A stretch of 64,000 bases of DNA, taken from the NCBI GenBank assembly GCA_000620185.1, contig JHVO01000012.1:1-64000 (forward strand). The letters are read 5' to 3'. Numbering within the stretch: position 1 is the stretch's first letter; each line of letters begins with the position of its first letter. The stretch is from Geodermatophilaceae bacterium URHB0062 (lineage in GTDB: Bacteria > Actinomycetota > Actinomycetes > Mycobacteriales > Geodermatophilaceae). The position numbers were made by a program, and so were the translations under genes. Shown here one piece after another: positions 35,492-45,280 of this stretch. The notes under the pieces were generated by a model. The model saw nothing but the letters and a program-made list of their open reading frames with translations, ran no database searches and was not told where the DNA came from.

Positions 35492-36966
35492 GCGGCTCTC
35501 TGTTCAGCGGCTATCCCGTAGCCCCCGCCGACGAGGCGGTGGATCGGGCCGGCCGGCTGACCGGCGGCTACGCCGCCCTGGGCCCGGTGCTGGAGCGGCT
35601 GGGCGGCTCCGGCCTGGCCGCAGCGTCGGCGGCGCTCGCCGGAGAGCGGGCGGCCCGCGGGCTCAGCGTCACCGGCTGGACCGACGGCCGGCAGCGGGTG
35701 CACCCGTTCCCGCTCGACCCGGTGCCGCGGATCGTGCCGCTGCGGGAGTGGATCGAACTGGCGGCGGGCGTCGAGCAGCGGCACCGTGCGCTCAACGCGT
35801 TCCTCGCCGACGCCTACCGGGCCGCCGGGCGACGGCGGGGCGACTCCGACCGCGCCCCCGAGATCGTGCGGGCCGGCCTCCTTCCCGAGTGGGCCGTCGC
35901 GCACAGCCCCGGACACGATCCCGACGCCGTCGCGCTGGCCTGGGCCGGTCAGCCGCGTGCCGCCGTCGCGTGCGCGGACCTGGTGCGCACCGCGCCGGGC
36001 ACGTGGACCGTCCTCGCCGACGACCTGCGGGTGCCCGCCGGCCTGGGCTACGCCATGGCCAACCGCGAGAGCACCCGCGGCGCCGTCCCCGAGCTGTTCG
36101 GCGGGAACGGGCCGGCGCCGGTGGACCCCTGGGACGCGGCGCCCGTCCTGCGCGCGGGCCTCCGGGCCGCCGCGCCGCCGTTCTGCGAGGGCCCGCCGCG
36201 GCTGGCCGTCCTCTCCGCCGGCGAGACCGACGGCACCTGGTTCGAGCACCGTCTGCTCGCCGAGGCGCTCGGCGTGCCACTCGTGCGCGCCTCGGAGATC
36301 TGGCCCCGCACGGACGGCGGCGTGGAGGTGCTGGCCGACGGCGTGCGCACGCCCGTCGACGTGCTGTACCGCCGCTTCGACGACGCCGCGCTCGGCGCCT
36401 ACCTGACGCCGATCGGCCAGCCGGTGGACGTGCTGCTCACCGAGGCGGTGCGTGCGGGACGGCTGGGCCTGGCGAACGTCCCCGGGAACGGCGTGGCCGA
36501 CGACGCCGCGGCCTACGCATGGGTGCCGGCGATGATCGGCTTCTACCTCGGCGAGAAGCCGTTGCTCGGGTCGGTGCCCACGTGGGTGCTCGCCGACCCG
36601 GCTCAGTGGGCGGAGGTGCGCGACCGCCTGCACGAGCTCGTGCTCAAGCCGGTCGCCGGGTACGGGGGCCGGGGAACCGTCTTCGGGCCGGACTGCTCGA
36701 CGGCGGAGCTGGCGCAGGTCGAGGCGGAGGTCGCGGCCGCGCCGCACCGGTTCGTGGCGCAGGAGCCGGTCGACTTCTCCACGGTGCCGACCCTGGTCGA
36801 GGGCGGGCTCCAGCCCCGGCACGCGGACCTGCGGGTGTTCTCGGTCGCCGCGCCGGACCCGCGGGTGCTGCCCGCGCCCCTGACGCGGGTGGCGCCGGCA
36901 CCGGGCTCGCGCGTCACCAGCGCCGTCCGCGGTGGTGCCACCAAGGACACCTGGCTGTTGGGCTGA
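35488..36966 (+). CDS. Circularly permuted type-2 ATP-grasp protein
   Basis: 492 aa, GTG start overlapping the peptidase stop. Central nucleotide-binding elements (GVADDAAAYAWVPAMIGFYL, then LVLKPVAGYGGRGTVFGPD with the Gly-rich ATP-grasp loop) fit the DUF404/DUF407 family. The permutation explains why the lysine/Gly-rich loop lies near the C-terminus. The usual partners, an alpha-E protein and a transglutaminase-like protein, are absent; here it is coupled to a peptidase. It may form an amide or peptide bond; the substrate is unknown. Confidence 0.78.
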   Translation: MSGSLFSGYPVAPADEAVDRAGRLTGGYAALGPVLERLGGSGLAAASAALAGERAARGLSVTGWTDGRQRVHPFPLDPVPRIVPLREWIELAAGVEQRHRALNAFLADAYRAAGRRRGDSDRAPEIVRAGLLPEWAVAHSPGHDPDAVALAWAGQPRAAVACADLVRTAPGTWTVLADDLRVPAGLGYAMANRESTRGAVPELFGGNGPAPVDPWDAAPVLRAGLRAAAPPFCEGPPRLAVLSAGETDGTWFEHRLLAEALGVPLVRASEIWPRTDGGVEVLADGVRTPVDVLYRRFDDAALGAYLTPIGQPVDVLLTEAVRAGRLGLANVPGNGVADDAAAYAWVPAMIGFYLGEKPLLGSVPTWVLADPAQWAEVRDRLHELVLKPVAGYGGRGTVFGPDCSTAELAQVEAEVAAAPHRFVAQEPVDFSTVPTLVEGGLQPRHADLRVFSVAAPDPRVLPAPLTRVAPAPGSRVTSAVRGGATKDTWLLG

Positions 36967-36970
36967 CTGC

Positions 36971-39664
36971 CTAGCCGGCCGCCGTGGAGCTCGGCTCGTC
37001 GCCGGGGCTGCTGCTGATGACCACGGTGGTGCCCTCCGGGCTCGGCGTGGCGGTGACCTGCCCGAAGGCGCTCATCAGCGTCGAACCGCGCCCGCGGTCC
37101 ATGCTGGGCCCGCGCTCCCGCCACTGCCCGTGGTCGCGCACGTCGATCCGGACGTCATCGCCCGCCACGGTCGCGGAGACGTCGATGAAGGGCTCGGTGG
37201 GCTCCTGTGCGTGCTCGACGGCGTTCGTCGCCGCCTCCGTCGCGGCCAGCAGCAGGTCGTAGGTTCGATCCGGGTCCACGCCGGCACCCTCCAGCAGGGC
37301 GCGCAGCCGGCGGCGCAGCACCGGGATCGAGGAGGCGGCCGACGGCAGCCGCCACTGCGCGGCGGCCGTGGCCGCCCCGGTTGCGGGCTCCGGCCGCCGG
37401 GGAGAGGGCGGTCCGGCCCACTCGGGGACGACGTCGGAGGGCGGGCCGGTCGCCACGACGGCGGCCGCGTCGGCGACCGGGCGGGGTGCGGGAGCGGTCG
37501 TGCGCCGGCCGGCCGTCCGTTCCAGCGCGACCCGCACACGTGCGATCAGCTCCGCCGCCTGGAACGGCTTGGCCAGGTAGTCGTCGGCGCCGGCCTCGAG
37601 CCCCTCGACCGAGGCCTCCTGGCCGGCACGCGCGGTCAGCATGATCACGGGGATGCCGGTGGTGGCGGGGTCGGCGCGGATGGCGCGCAGCAGCTCGAAG
37701 CCGTCGATCCGCGGCATCATCACGTCGGTGAGCACGACGTCGGGGGCGTCGTCGGAGATCGCGGCCAGCGCCTCCTCGCCGTTCGCGGTGGTGCGCACCC
37801 GCCAGTGCGGGCCGAGCAGCCGGGTCAGGTAGGCCCGCATGTCGGCGTTGTCGTCGACCACCAGGATGCCGGCGCCCGAACTCGCCCGTGGCTGGTCCCC
37901 GGGGCGCGAGGTGTCCTGCGCCCAGCTGGCCGCCTCACCGCGGGCAGCCTCCGACGGTCCGACCGTCAGGGCGCCGGCCTCGTCGGACGAGTCGGGCGTC
38001 CCGAACGGCATGGTCACCGTGAACGTGCTGCCGACGCCGGGCTCGCTCTGAACCGAGACGGTTCCTTCGTGCAGCGCCGCGAGCTCGTGCACGAGGGCCA
38101 GCCCGATGCCAGCGCCTTCCCGGGTGCGGGCCGCGGCGCCGGGCACCCGGTGGAACCGCTGGAACAACTGCGGCAGCTCGTCGGCGACGATGCCCACACC
38201 CGTGTCGGCCACCGTCAGCACGAACCGGTCGCCGTCGGCCCGCAGTGAGACGTCGATGTCGCCCACGAACGTGTACTTGACCGCGTTGGCCAGCAGGTTG
38301 ACGACGATCTTCTCCCACATGCGCGGATCGATGCAGGCCGCGCGTCCCAGCGGAGGGCAGTCCACGGACAGCCGCAGGCCGGCGCGCTCGGTGGCCGCCC
38401 GGAAGATGCCGGCCAGCTCGGCGGTGAAGGTGGCGACGTCGGTCTCCACCCGCACCGGCGTCGCGCGGCCCGCCTCGATGCTGGCGACGTCGAGCAGGTC
38501 GTTGACCAGTCGCTGCAGCCGCTGCCCGTTGCGCATCGCCAGCTCGAGCTGCTCGCGGACGTCGTCGGCCGGCGGGGAGGCGGGGTCCTCCAGGACGTCG
38601 CGGATCGGGCCCAGCAGGAGGGTCAGCGGCGTCCGCAGCTCGTGGCTCACGTCGGAGAAGAACGTCGTCTTGGCGCGGTCGAGCTCGGCCAGCGACTCCG
38701 CGCGGAGCCGTTCGGTCTCGAACGCCCGGATGTTGACGACGGCGCCGGCGAACTGGCCCGCGACGAGCTCGTGGAAGGTCCGGTACGCCGCGTCGAGGGC
38801 GCGGTTGGGGCTCACCCCGACCAGCAGCAGGCCGAGCGGCGCGGCATCGCGGTTCGCGACCAGGGGCAGGACGACGCTCGAGGTCACCCGGTCCCCCCAC
38901 GGCCCGCCGGGGATCGCCAGCCGCTCGGCGATGCCGTCCAGCTCCGCGCTGTCCGTGCTCAGGGTGGCCGGCAGCCGGGCGGCGTCGCAACCGACCGCGG
39001 CGGAGAGCCGGAGGTCCGCGTCCGTCCCGTCGGAGAGGTAGACCGCCGCGAACGGCACGTCCAGCGGATCGTCCCGGAGCGCCCGGCACATCGCCTCGAC
39101 CGTCGTCGACTCGTCGGCGAGCCGCCCACCGGCCATGGCCAGCTCGTGCAGCAGCTGCTGGCGGCGGGCGCTGAGGACCTCGCCGGTGATCTCCGTGCAG
39201 ACGCCGTGCATGCCGGCGACCCGGCCGTCGTCGTCGAAGGCCGGGGCGTGGGAGACGGTGAAGTAGGCCTCCTCCAGATAGCCCGAGCGCTCCAGGGGTA
39301 GCAGGAGGCCGGGCAGCCACGACGCCTCGAGCGTGGTCATCGCGTGCTCGATGGGCGGTTCGAGTGCGGCCCACCCCTCGGACAGCGTCACCCGGATGTC
39401 CTCGCCGATCGCCGGGTGCTTCGCGCCGATCAGGGGCGCGTAGGCGTCGTTGTAGAACTGCAGGAAGTCCGGCCCCCAGGTCAGCACCATCGGGAAGCGC
39501 GACACGAGGACCGTGCGGACGGCGAAGAGCAGGCTGGCCGGCCACGACTCCACCGGACCGACGGACGTGCTCGCCCAGTCGAAGGCGGCCATGATCCGGC
39601 CCGCCTCGCCGCCCGCGGCGAACAGGTCGCCGATGTCAGGCCCCGACGCGGGATCGGGAACCAC
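36971..39664 (-). CDS. Hybrid sensor histidine kinase with receiver and RsbW-like ATPase domain
   Basis: 897 aa from the GTG at 39664, chosen because GGAGG lies five bases before it. Order: PAS-like domain (about 20-160), GAF-like domain (about 180-315), HisKA with SDVSHELRTPL (His near 341), HATPase with ANAVKYTF, DTGVGI and GAGIGLALVHELAALHEG, receiver with VVDDNADM and phospho-Asp in VLTDVMMPRIDG (near 647), and a C-terminal RsbW/anti-sigma-type ATPase (about 786-897: LLLAATEAATNAVEHAQ, RGRGSTLMSAFG). No DNA-binding domain. It seems to join two-component and partner-switch signalling in one polypeptide. The signal is unknown. Confidence 0.88.
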   Translation of the reverse strand: MVPDPASGPDIGDLFAAGGEAGRIMAAFDWASTSVGPVESWPASLLFAVRTVLVSRFPMVLTWGPDFLQFYNDAYAPLIGAKHPAIGEDIRVTLSEGWAALEPPIEHAMTTLEASWLPGLLLPLERSGYLEEAYFTVSHAPAFDDDGRVAGMHGVCTEITGEVLSARRQQLLHELAMAGGRLADESTTVEAMCRALRDDPLDVPFAAVYLSDGTDADLRLSAAVGCDAARLPATLSTDSAELDGIAERLAIPGGPWGDRVTSSVVLPLVANRDAAPLGLLLVGVSPNRALDAAYRTFHELVAGQFAGAVVNIRAFETERLRAESLAELDRAKTTFFSDVSHELRTPLTLLLGPIRDVLEDPASPPADDVREQLELAMRNGQRLQRLVNDLLDVASIEAGRATPVRVETDVATFTAELAGIFRAATERAGLRLSVDCPPLGRAACIDPRMWEKIVVNLLANAVKYTFVGDIDVSLRADGDRFVLTVADTGVGIVADELPQLFQRFHRVPGAAARTREGAGIGLALVHELAALHEGTVSVQSEPGVGSTFTVTMPFGTPDSSDEAGALTVGPSEAARGEAASWAQDTSRPGDQPRASSGAGILVVDDNADMRAYLTRLLGPHWRVRTTANGEEALAAISDDAPDVVLTDVMMPRIDGFELLRAIRADPATTGIPVIMLTARAGQEASVEGLEAGADDYLAKPFQAAELIARVRVALERTAGRRTTAPAPRPVADAAAVVATGPPSDVVPEWAGPPSPRRPEPATGAATAAAQWRLPSAASSIPVLRRRLRALLEGAGVDPDRTYDLLLAATEAATNAVEHAQEPTEPFIDVSATVAGDDVRIDVRDHGQWRERGPSMDRGRGSTLMSAFGQVTATPSPEGTTVVISSSPGDEPSSTAAG

Positions 39665-39799
39665 GCTCACCTCCAGCCGAGAGATCGGTGGGCCGCGGGA
39701 ACCGGACGGTTCGTCGGATGGGCAGCCGGCTTCGCTCGGCTTCCTGGGCACGTCGACGCGACGGTACCGCCGCTTCCTGGCAGCGGCCGTACAGGTCGT

Positions 39800-40990
<1,191 letters not shown>

Positions 40991-41004
40991 TCACATGGCG
41001 GCGT

Positions 41005-42135
41005 TCAGGCCGGCGCGACCTGCGTGGTGGCCTTGGTCTTGATGGTGTTCCAGCCCTCGACGTCCTCGGGCTTGCGGGGATCGGGACCGATGTAGCGCGC
41101 CGACGGGCGCACCAGCCGGCCGGTGTTCTTCTGCTCGAGGATGTGCGCACACCAGCCGGCGGTGCGGGCACAGGTGAACATCGAGGTGAACATGTGGCTG
41201 GGCACCTCGGCGAAGTCGAGGACGATGGCCGCCCAGAACTCCACGTTGGTCTCGACCGGGCGGTCGGGGCGCCGCTCGCGCAGCTCCTTGAGCGCGGCGT
41301 TCTCCAGGGCGAGGGCGGCCTCGAAGCGGGGGGCGCCGAGCTCCTCGGCGGAGCGGCGAAGCACGCGGGCGCGCGGGTCCTCGGCGCGGTAGACGCGGTG
41401 GCCGAAGCCCATCAACCGCTCCTTGCGGTCGAGCAGGTCCTTCACGTACTTCTCGGCGTCGCCGGTCTTCTCCACCTCGTCGAGCATGTGCAGGACGCGG
41501 GACGGGGCACCGCCGTGCAGCGGGCCCGACATCGCGCCGATCGCTCCCGACAGGGACGCCGCCACGTCGGCCCCGGTGGAGGCGATGACGCGGGCGGTGA
41601 AGGTGGAGGCGTTCATGCCGTGCTCGGCCGCCGAGGTCCAGTACGCGTCGACGGCGGCGACGTGCCGCGGGTCGGGCTCGCCGCGCCAGCGGACCATGAA
41701 CCGCTCCACGATCGTCGCGGCCTCGTCGATCCGTCGCTGCGGCACCGCGGGGATGCCGATGCCGCGGGCGGACTGGGCGACGTAGGACAGCGCCATGACG
41801 GCGGCCCGGGCGAGCTCCTCGCGGGCCTCCTCGGCGTCGATGTCGAGCAGCGGGCGGTAACCCCAGATCGGCGTCAGCATCGCCAGCGCGGCCTGCACGT
41901 CCACGCGGACGTCGCCGGTGTGCACCGGGATGGGGAACGGCTCGGCCGGGGGCAGACCCGGGCCGAACTTGCCGTCGACCAGCAGCGCCCAGACGTTGCC
42001 GAACGTCACCTTGCCGACGAGGTCCTCGATGTCGACACCGCGGTAGCGCAGGGCGCCGCCGTCCTTGTCGGGTTCGGCGATCTCGGTCTCGAAGGCGATG
42101 ACGCCTTCCAGGCCGGGTACGAAGTCGTCGGCCAT
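41005..42135 (-). CDS. Citrate synthase (CitA-type, citrate synthase 2)
   Basis: 376 aa, ATG preceded by GAGGAG. Condenses acetyl-CoA with oxaloacetate in the TCA cycle. Active-site regions: SAAEHGMNASTFTARV, GPLHGGAPSRVL, and MGFGHRVYRAEDPRARVL; the C-terminal FTSMFTCARTAGWCAHILEQ supports citrate rather than 2-methylcitrate synthase only weakly. From memory it sits at the position of Rv0889c (citA). Divergent from pdxH. Confidence 0.92.
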   Translation of the reverse strand: MADDFVPGLEGVIAFETEIAEPDKDGGALRYRGVDIEDLVGKVTFGNVWALLVDGKFGPGLPPAEPFPIPVHTGDVRVDVQAALAMLTPIWGYRPLLDIDAEEAREELARAAVMALSYVAQSARGIGIPAVPQRRIDEAATIVERFMVRWRGEPDPRHVAAVDAYWTSAAEHGMNASTFTARVIASTGADVAASLSGAIGAMSGPLHGGAPSRVLHMLDEVEKTGDAEKYVKDLLDRKERLMGFGHRVYRAEDPRARVLRRSAEELGAPRFEAALALENAALKELRERRPDRPVETNVEFWAAIVLDFAEVPSHMFTSMFTCARTAGWCAHILEQKNTGRLVRPSARYIGPDPRKPEDVEGWNTIKTKATTQVAPA

Positions 42136-42295
42136 CTCGCATGCTCCTCTGCGCGCGGACCACGTGCGGTAGGGAAATACGCGCACTTCTGCCCGTGGAC
42201 ACTAGGCCGTGGCGCCGCTCATCCCGCAGGCGGGGCCGTCGGACCGGAGCGGGTGCGGGAGTCGGGCGCGCCCCGAGTTGGCCCCGGGTGTCAGC

Positions 42296-42952
42296 ATGGC
42301 GGTCGTGCCCGACCTCTCCAGCATGCGCAGGGACTACACCGCCGGCCGGCTCGACGAGGCCGATCTCGCGCCGACCTGGGTCGAGCAGTTCGACCGCTGG
42401 TTCGCCGACGCCGTGGCCGCGGAGCTGCCCGAGCCGAACGCCGTCGTGGTGGCCACCGCCGATGCCGACGGAGCGCCGGACGCGCGCATCGTGCTCATGA
42501 AGGGCTACGACGCCGAGGGGTTCATCTTCGGGACCAGCTACGCCTCGGCCAAGGGTGCGCAGCTCGCGGTCAACCCGCGGGCCGCACTGGTCTTCCCGTG
42601 GCACCCGATGCAGCGGCAGGTCCGGGTGACCGGCCGGGTGGAGCGGATCGGCGACACCGCCTCCGACGGCTTGTGGGACCCGCGGCCCCGCGGCGCCCAG
42701 CTGGCCGCCGCGGCCTCGGTGCAGTCGACCGTCGTCGCCTCGCGGGACGAGCTCGCCGAACGGGTCCGGCTGCTCGACGAGCAGACGCCCGAGGGTCCGG
42801 TGCCGCGCCCGGCGGCCTGGGGTGGCTACCGGGTGCTGCCGGAGCGGGTGGAGTTCTGGCAGGGCGGGGAGGACCGGTTGCACGACCGACTGCGGTTCCT
42901 CCGCGACGACGCGGAGGGTGGCGGCTGGATCGTGCAGCGCCTGGCGCCGTGA
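42296..42952 (+). CDS. pdxH: Pyridoxamine 5'-phosphate oxidase
   Basis: 218 aa. FMN enzyme making pyridoxal phosphate from PNP or PMP. Family motifs: SSMRRDYTAGRLDEADL, DARIVLMKGYDAEGFIFGT, LVFPWHPMQRQVRVTGRVER, and C-terminal VEFWQGGEDRLHDRLRF. Start ATG 42296; a GTG at 42305 is nearly equivalent. It makes the cofactor used by SerC nearby. Its TGA coincides with the first bases of a repeat-B copy. Confidence 0.93.
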   Translation: MAVVPDLSSMRRDYTAGRLDEADLAPTWVEQFDRWFADAVAAELPEPNAVVVATADADGAPDARIVLMKGYDAEGFIFGTSYASAKGAQLAVNPRAALVFPWHPMQRQVRVTGRVERIGDTASDGLWDPRPRGAQLAAAASVQSTVVASRDELAERVRLLDEQTPEGPVPRPAAWGGYRVLPERVEFWQGGEDRLHDRLRFLRDDAEGGGWIVQRLAP

Positions 42953-43112
42953 GCGGACAGGAGCGTGGGCATCGCAGCGAGGCGGCCGCCGACAGGGAGG
43001 GAGCATCGCAGCGAGGAACGAGCGAGGAGCGGACCGACCGCGAAGGCGGCCTCCGGCATGGAGCGAGGAGCGGAGCGCGCCGCGGGAGCGAACCGGTGAC
43101 ACCGTGAGCGGG
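42948..43112 (+). repeat. Repeat family B, expanded copy 2
   Basis: Blocks GTGAGCGGACAGGAGCGTG, GCATCGCAGCGAGG, then GCATCGCAGCGAGGAACG with AGCGAGGAGCGGA, then GGAGCGAGGAGCGGAGCG and CGCGGGAGCGAACCGG, ending in a second GTGAGCGG. Same block order as at 26.1 kb but with an internal partial duplication. It fills the gap between pdxH and the MFS gene. Confidence 0.75.
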
Positions 43113-44504
43113 TCCGCCGACCCCGTCGATCCGGTCGATCCCGTCGAGGGCGGGCGCGCGGTCGAAGAACCGATGAAGGACCCCGCTGCCCCCCTGGCCT
43201 CGCAAGCTCGGCCCGGGTCCCTGCAGCGGGGCCTCCAGGGACGGCGCGGCTGGGCCCTGGACACCGCACCGCTGCGCAACCCGCCCTACCGCCGGCTGTT
43301 CGGCGGGGTGGCCGCGACGATGCTCGGCCAGCAGATGACCCTGGTCGCCGTCCCGTACCAGGTCTATGCGCTCACCGGTTCGTCGCTGCTGGTCGGCGTC
43401 ACCTCGGTCGTCGCGCTCGTGCCGCTGATCGTCTTCGGGCTGCTCGGCGGTGCGATCGCCGACGCGATGGACCGCCGCCGGCTGATGCTGATCACCTCGG
43501 TGGGTGCGGCCGGAACGAGCGCGCTGCTCGCCGTCCAGGCCCTGCTGCCCGGCGGCGGCAACCTCGCTGTCCTGTGGGTGCTCGCCGCCTGCGTCTCTGG
43601 CTTCGCCGCCGTCAACCAGCCCACCCGCGGCGCCGTCATCCCCGTGCTCGTCGGGCCGGAGGGGGTCGCCGCGGCCAACGCGCTCGCGATGACGGTGCGC
43701 CAGGCGGGCGTCATCGTCGGGCCGCTGCTGGCCGGCGTCCTCATCGGGGTGGGCGACATCTTCCTGGCCTACACCGTCGACGCGGCCGGCTTCGTCGTCG
43801 CGGCCCTGCTGCTGCGCGGGCTGCCACCGCTGCCGCCCGGCGGCACGGCCGGCCCGCTCCGGCTCCGGACGGCGGTCCGCGGGGTGGGGGAGGGCTTCGC
43901 GTTCCTGCGCACCCAGCCGGTGCTGCTCATGACCTTCGTCGTCGACATCATCGCGATGCTGTTCGCCTGGCCGCAGGCGGTGTTCCCCGAGCTGTCGGCG
44001 ACCCGGTTCGCGGGCTCGCCGAACAGCCTGGGCTGGCTGTTCGCCGGCCTCTCGATCGGCGCGCTCGTCATGGGTCTCACGTCGGGCTGGGTCACGCGCG
44101 TCGACCGTCAGGGCGCGGTGGTCCTCGGTGCGATCGCGGTCTGGGGTGTGGCGATCGTCGGCTTCGGCGTGGCCCCGACGCTGTGGCTCGCCGTCCTCTG
44201 CCTGGCGGTCGCCGGCGCCGGCGACATGGTCAGCGCGGTGCTGCGGACGTCGATGCTCCAGCTGGCCGCCCCCGACGAGATGCGCGGCCGCATGCAGGGC
44301 GTCTTCATCGTCGTCGTCGCGGGGGGTCCGCGGCTGGGCGACCTGCGGGCCGGGGCGATCGCCAGCACCGCGGGCGTCACGGCGGCGATGGTGTCGGGCG
44401 GGGTGATGATCGTCGTCGCGATGGCGGTCGTCGCCCTGGTCGTGCCGTCGTTCCGGCTGTTCCGCGCCTCTCGCACGACGGTGGACATCCCGACCACCGG
44501 GTGA
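43104..44504 (+). CDS. MFS transporter (N-terminus contains a GAAGGACC repeat)
   Basis: 466 aa from the GTG at 43104; the ATG at 43173 is an equal candidate. The transporter proper begins near RNPPYRRLFGGVAATMLGQQ and has about twelve helices with GGAIADAMDRRRLMLITS in loop 2-3. The preceding residues MKDPAAPLASQARPGSLQRG are an exact translation of a palindromic repeat that elsewhere is intergenic. Substrate unknown. No clear ribosome site precedes either start. Confidence 0.8.
   Translation: MSGSADPVDPVDPVEGGRAVEEPMKDPAAPLASQARPGSLQRGLQGRRGWALDTAPLRNPPYRRLFGGVAATMLGQQMTLVAVPYQVYALTGSSLLVGVTSVVALVPLIVFGLLGGAIADAMDRRRLMLITSVGAAGTSALLAVQALLPGGGNLAVLWVLAACVSGFAAVNQPTRGAVIPVLVGPEGVAAANALAMTVRQAGVIVGPLLAGVLIGVGDIFLAYTVDAAGFVVAALLLRGLPPLPPGGTAGPLRLRTAVRGVGEGFAFLRTQPVLLMTFVVDIIAMLFAWPQAVFPELSATRFAGSPNSLGWLFAGLSIGALVMGLTSGWVTRVDRQGAVVLGAIAVWGVAIVGFGVAPTLWLAVLCLAVAGAGDMVSAVLRTSMLQLAAPDEMRGRMQGVFIVVVAGGPRLGDLRAGAIASTAGVTAAMVSGGVMIVVAMAVVALVVPSFRLFRASRTTVDIPTTG
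43173..43234 (+). repeat. GAAGGACC palindromic repeat, copy 5, inside a coding region
   Basis: ATGAAGGACCCCGCTGCC, core GCCTCGCAAGCTCGGCCCGG, closing arm CTGCAGCGGGGCC. Matches the copy at 47.4 kb closely, but here it is in frame at the start of the MFS gene rather than after a stop codon. Confidence 0.78.
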
Positions 44505-44506
44505 CA

Positions 44507-44566
44507 GAAGGACCTCGCTACCCCCCACAGCTCGCACGCTCGCGGCGGGCCCCTGTACCGAGGCCG
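44507..44566 (+). repeat. GAAGGACC palindromic repeat, copy 6
   Basis: Starts three bases after the MFS stop: GAAGGACCTCGCTACC, core AGCTCGCACGCTCGCGGCGG, closing arm GTACCGAGGCC. The stem carries paired changes (CCTCG with CGAGG) relative to other copies (CCCCG with CGGGG). Lies between convergent genes. Confidence 0.75.
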
Positions 44567-44571
44567 ATCAC

Positions 44572-45192
44572 TCAGGCCAGCGCGCCGGCCACCACCTTCA
44601 GGTCGGCGACGAGGGCGTCGTAGGCGGCGTCGCGGGCCTCGTCGGGGGTGCGCAGGATCGCGGAGGGATGCGTCGTCGCGAGCATCCACATCTGGTGCGG
44701 GGCGTCCTCGTCGTCGTCCGCGTCCGAAGCCACGCCCTCGGCGGCGGCGACGCCCGGCGGGGTCCAGGGCAGCAGCTGCCCGCGGTCCTTGGTGATCCGG
44801 AAGGACGGCGAGATCAGCGCCTTGGCCGCGGTCGCGCCGAGGCAGACGACGACCTCGGGCTGCAGGACGGCGAACTCCGCCTCCAGCCACGGGCGGCAGG
44901 CGCGCAGGTGCTCGGGCCCGGGCGTCTGGTGCATGCGCCGCTTGCCGGCGTCCGCGAGCGCCTTGTCGAGCAGCCGCCCGGCGGGCCCGACGAACGGCTC
45001 GCCCTTCCGGTCCTCCTGGTCGCCGGGCTGTTCGCCGACGAACACGATCCGCGCCGTCTCGGGCCCCTCGCCGAAGACGGTCTGGGTCGCCGGCTCCCAG
45101 AGCTCGCACGCCCGGCAGCCCGCGGCCGCCGTCCGCAGCCCGTCGAGGCCCACGCCCTCGGGCGGCTGCGCCGGGTGGTTCTCCTCGCTCAT
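44572..45192 (-). CDS. UdgX-like uracil-DNA glycosylase with internal gap
   Basis: 206 aa. Uracil-DNA glycosylase superfamily, closest by eye to UdgX, which links covalently to uracil-DNA through the His of its KRRIH loop. Visible: motif A VGEQPGDQEDRKGEPFVG, KRRMHQTP (with the His), the segment ACRPWLEAE, VVVCLGATAAKAL, and motif B THPSAIL. The family's strand with TNAVKHF, expected between LLDKALADAG (ending at residue 83) and KRRMHQTP, is missing, about 20 residues. An acidic insertion (SDADDDEDAP) precedes motif B. It may be non-functional or altered. Confidence 0.8.
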   Translation of the reverse strand: MSEENHPAQPPEGVGLDGLRTAAAGCRACELWEPATQTVFGEGPETARIVFVGEQPGDQEDRKGEPFVGPAGRLLDKALADAGKRRMHQTPGPEHLRACRPWLEAEFAVLQPEVVVCLGATAAKALISPSFRITKDRGQLLPWTPPGVAAAEGVASDADDDEDAPHQMWMLATTHPSAILRTPDEARDAAYDALVADLKVVAGALA

Positions 45193-45280
45193 GCGTCGAT
45201 GACACCGCAGCGAGGCGTCCGGCGCGAGGGGGAGCGGCCGATACGGTGCGGTGCAGGTGATCGCGACGGCAGGAGGACCG

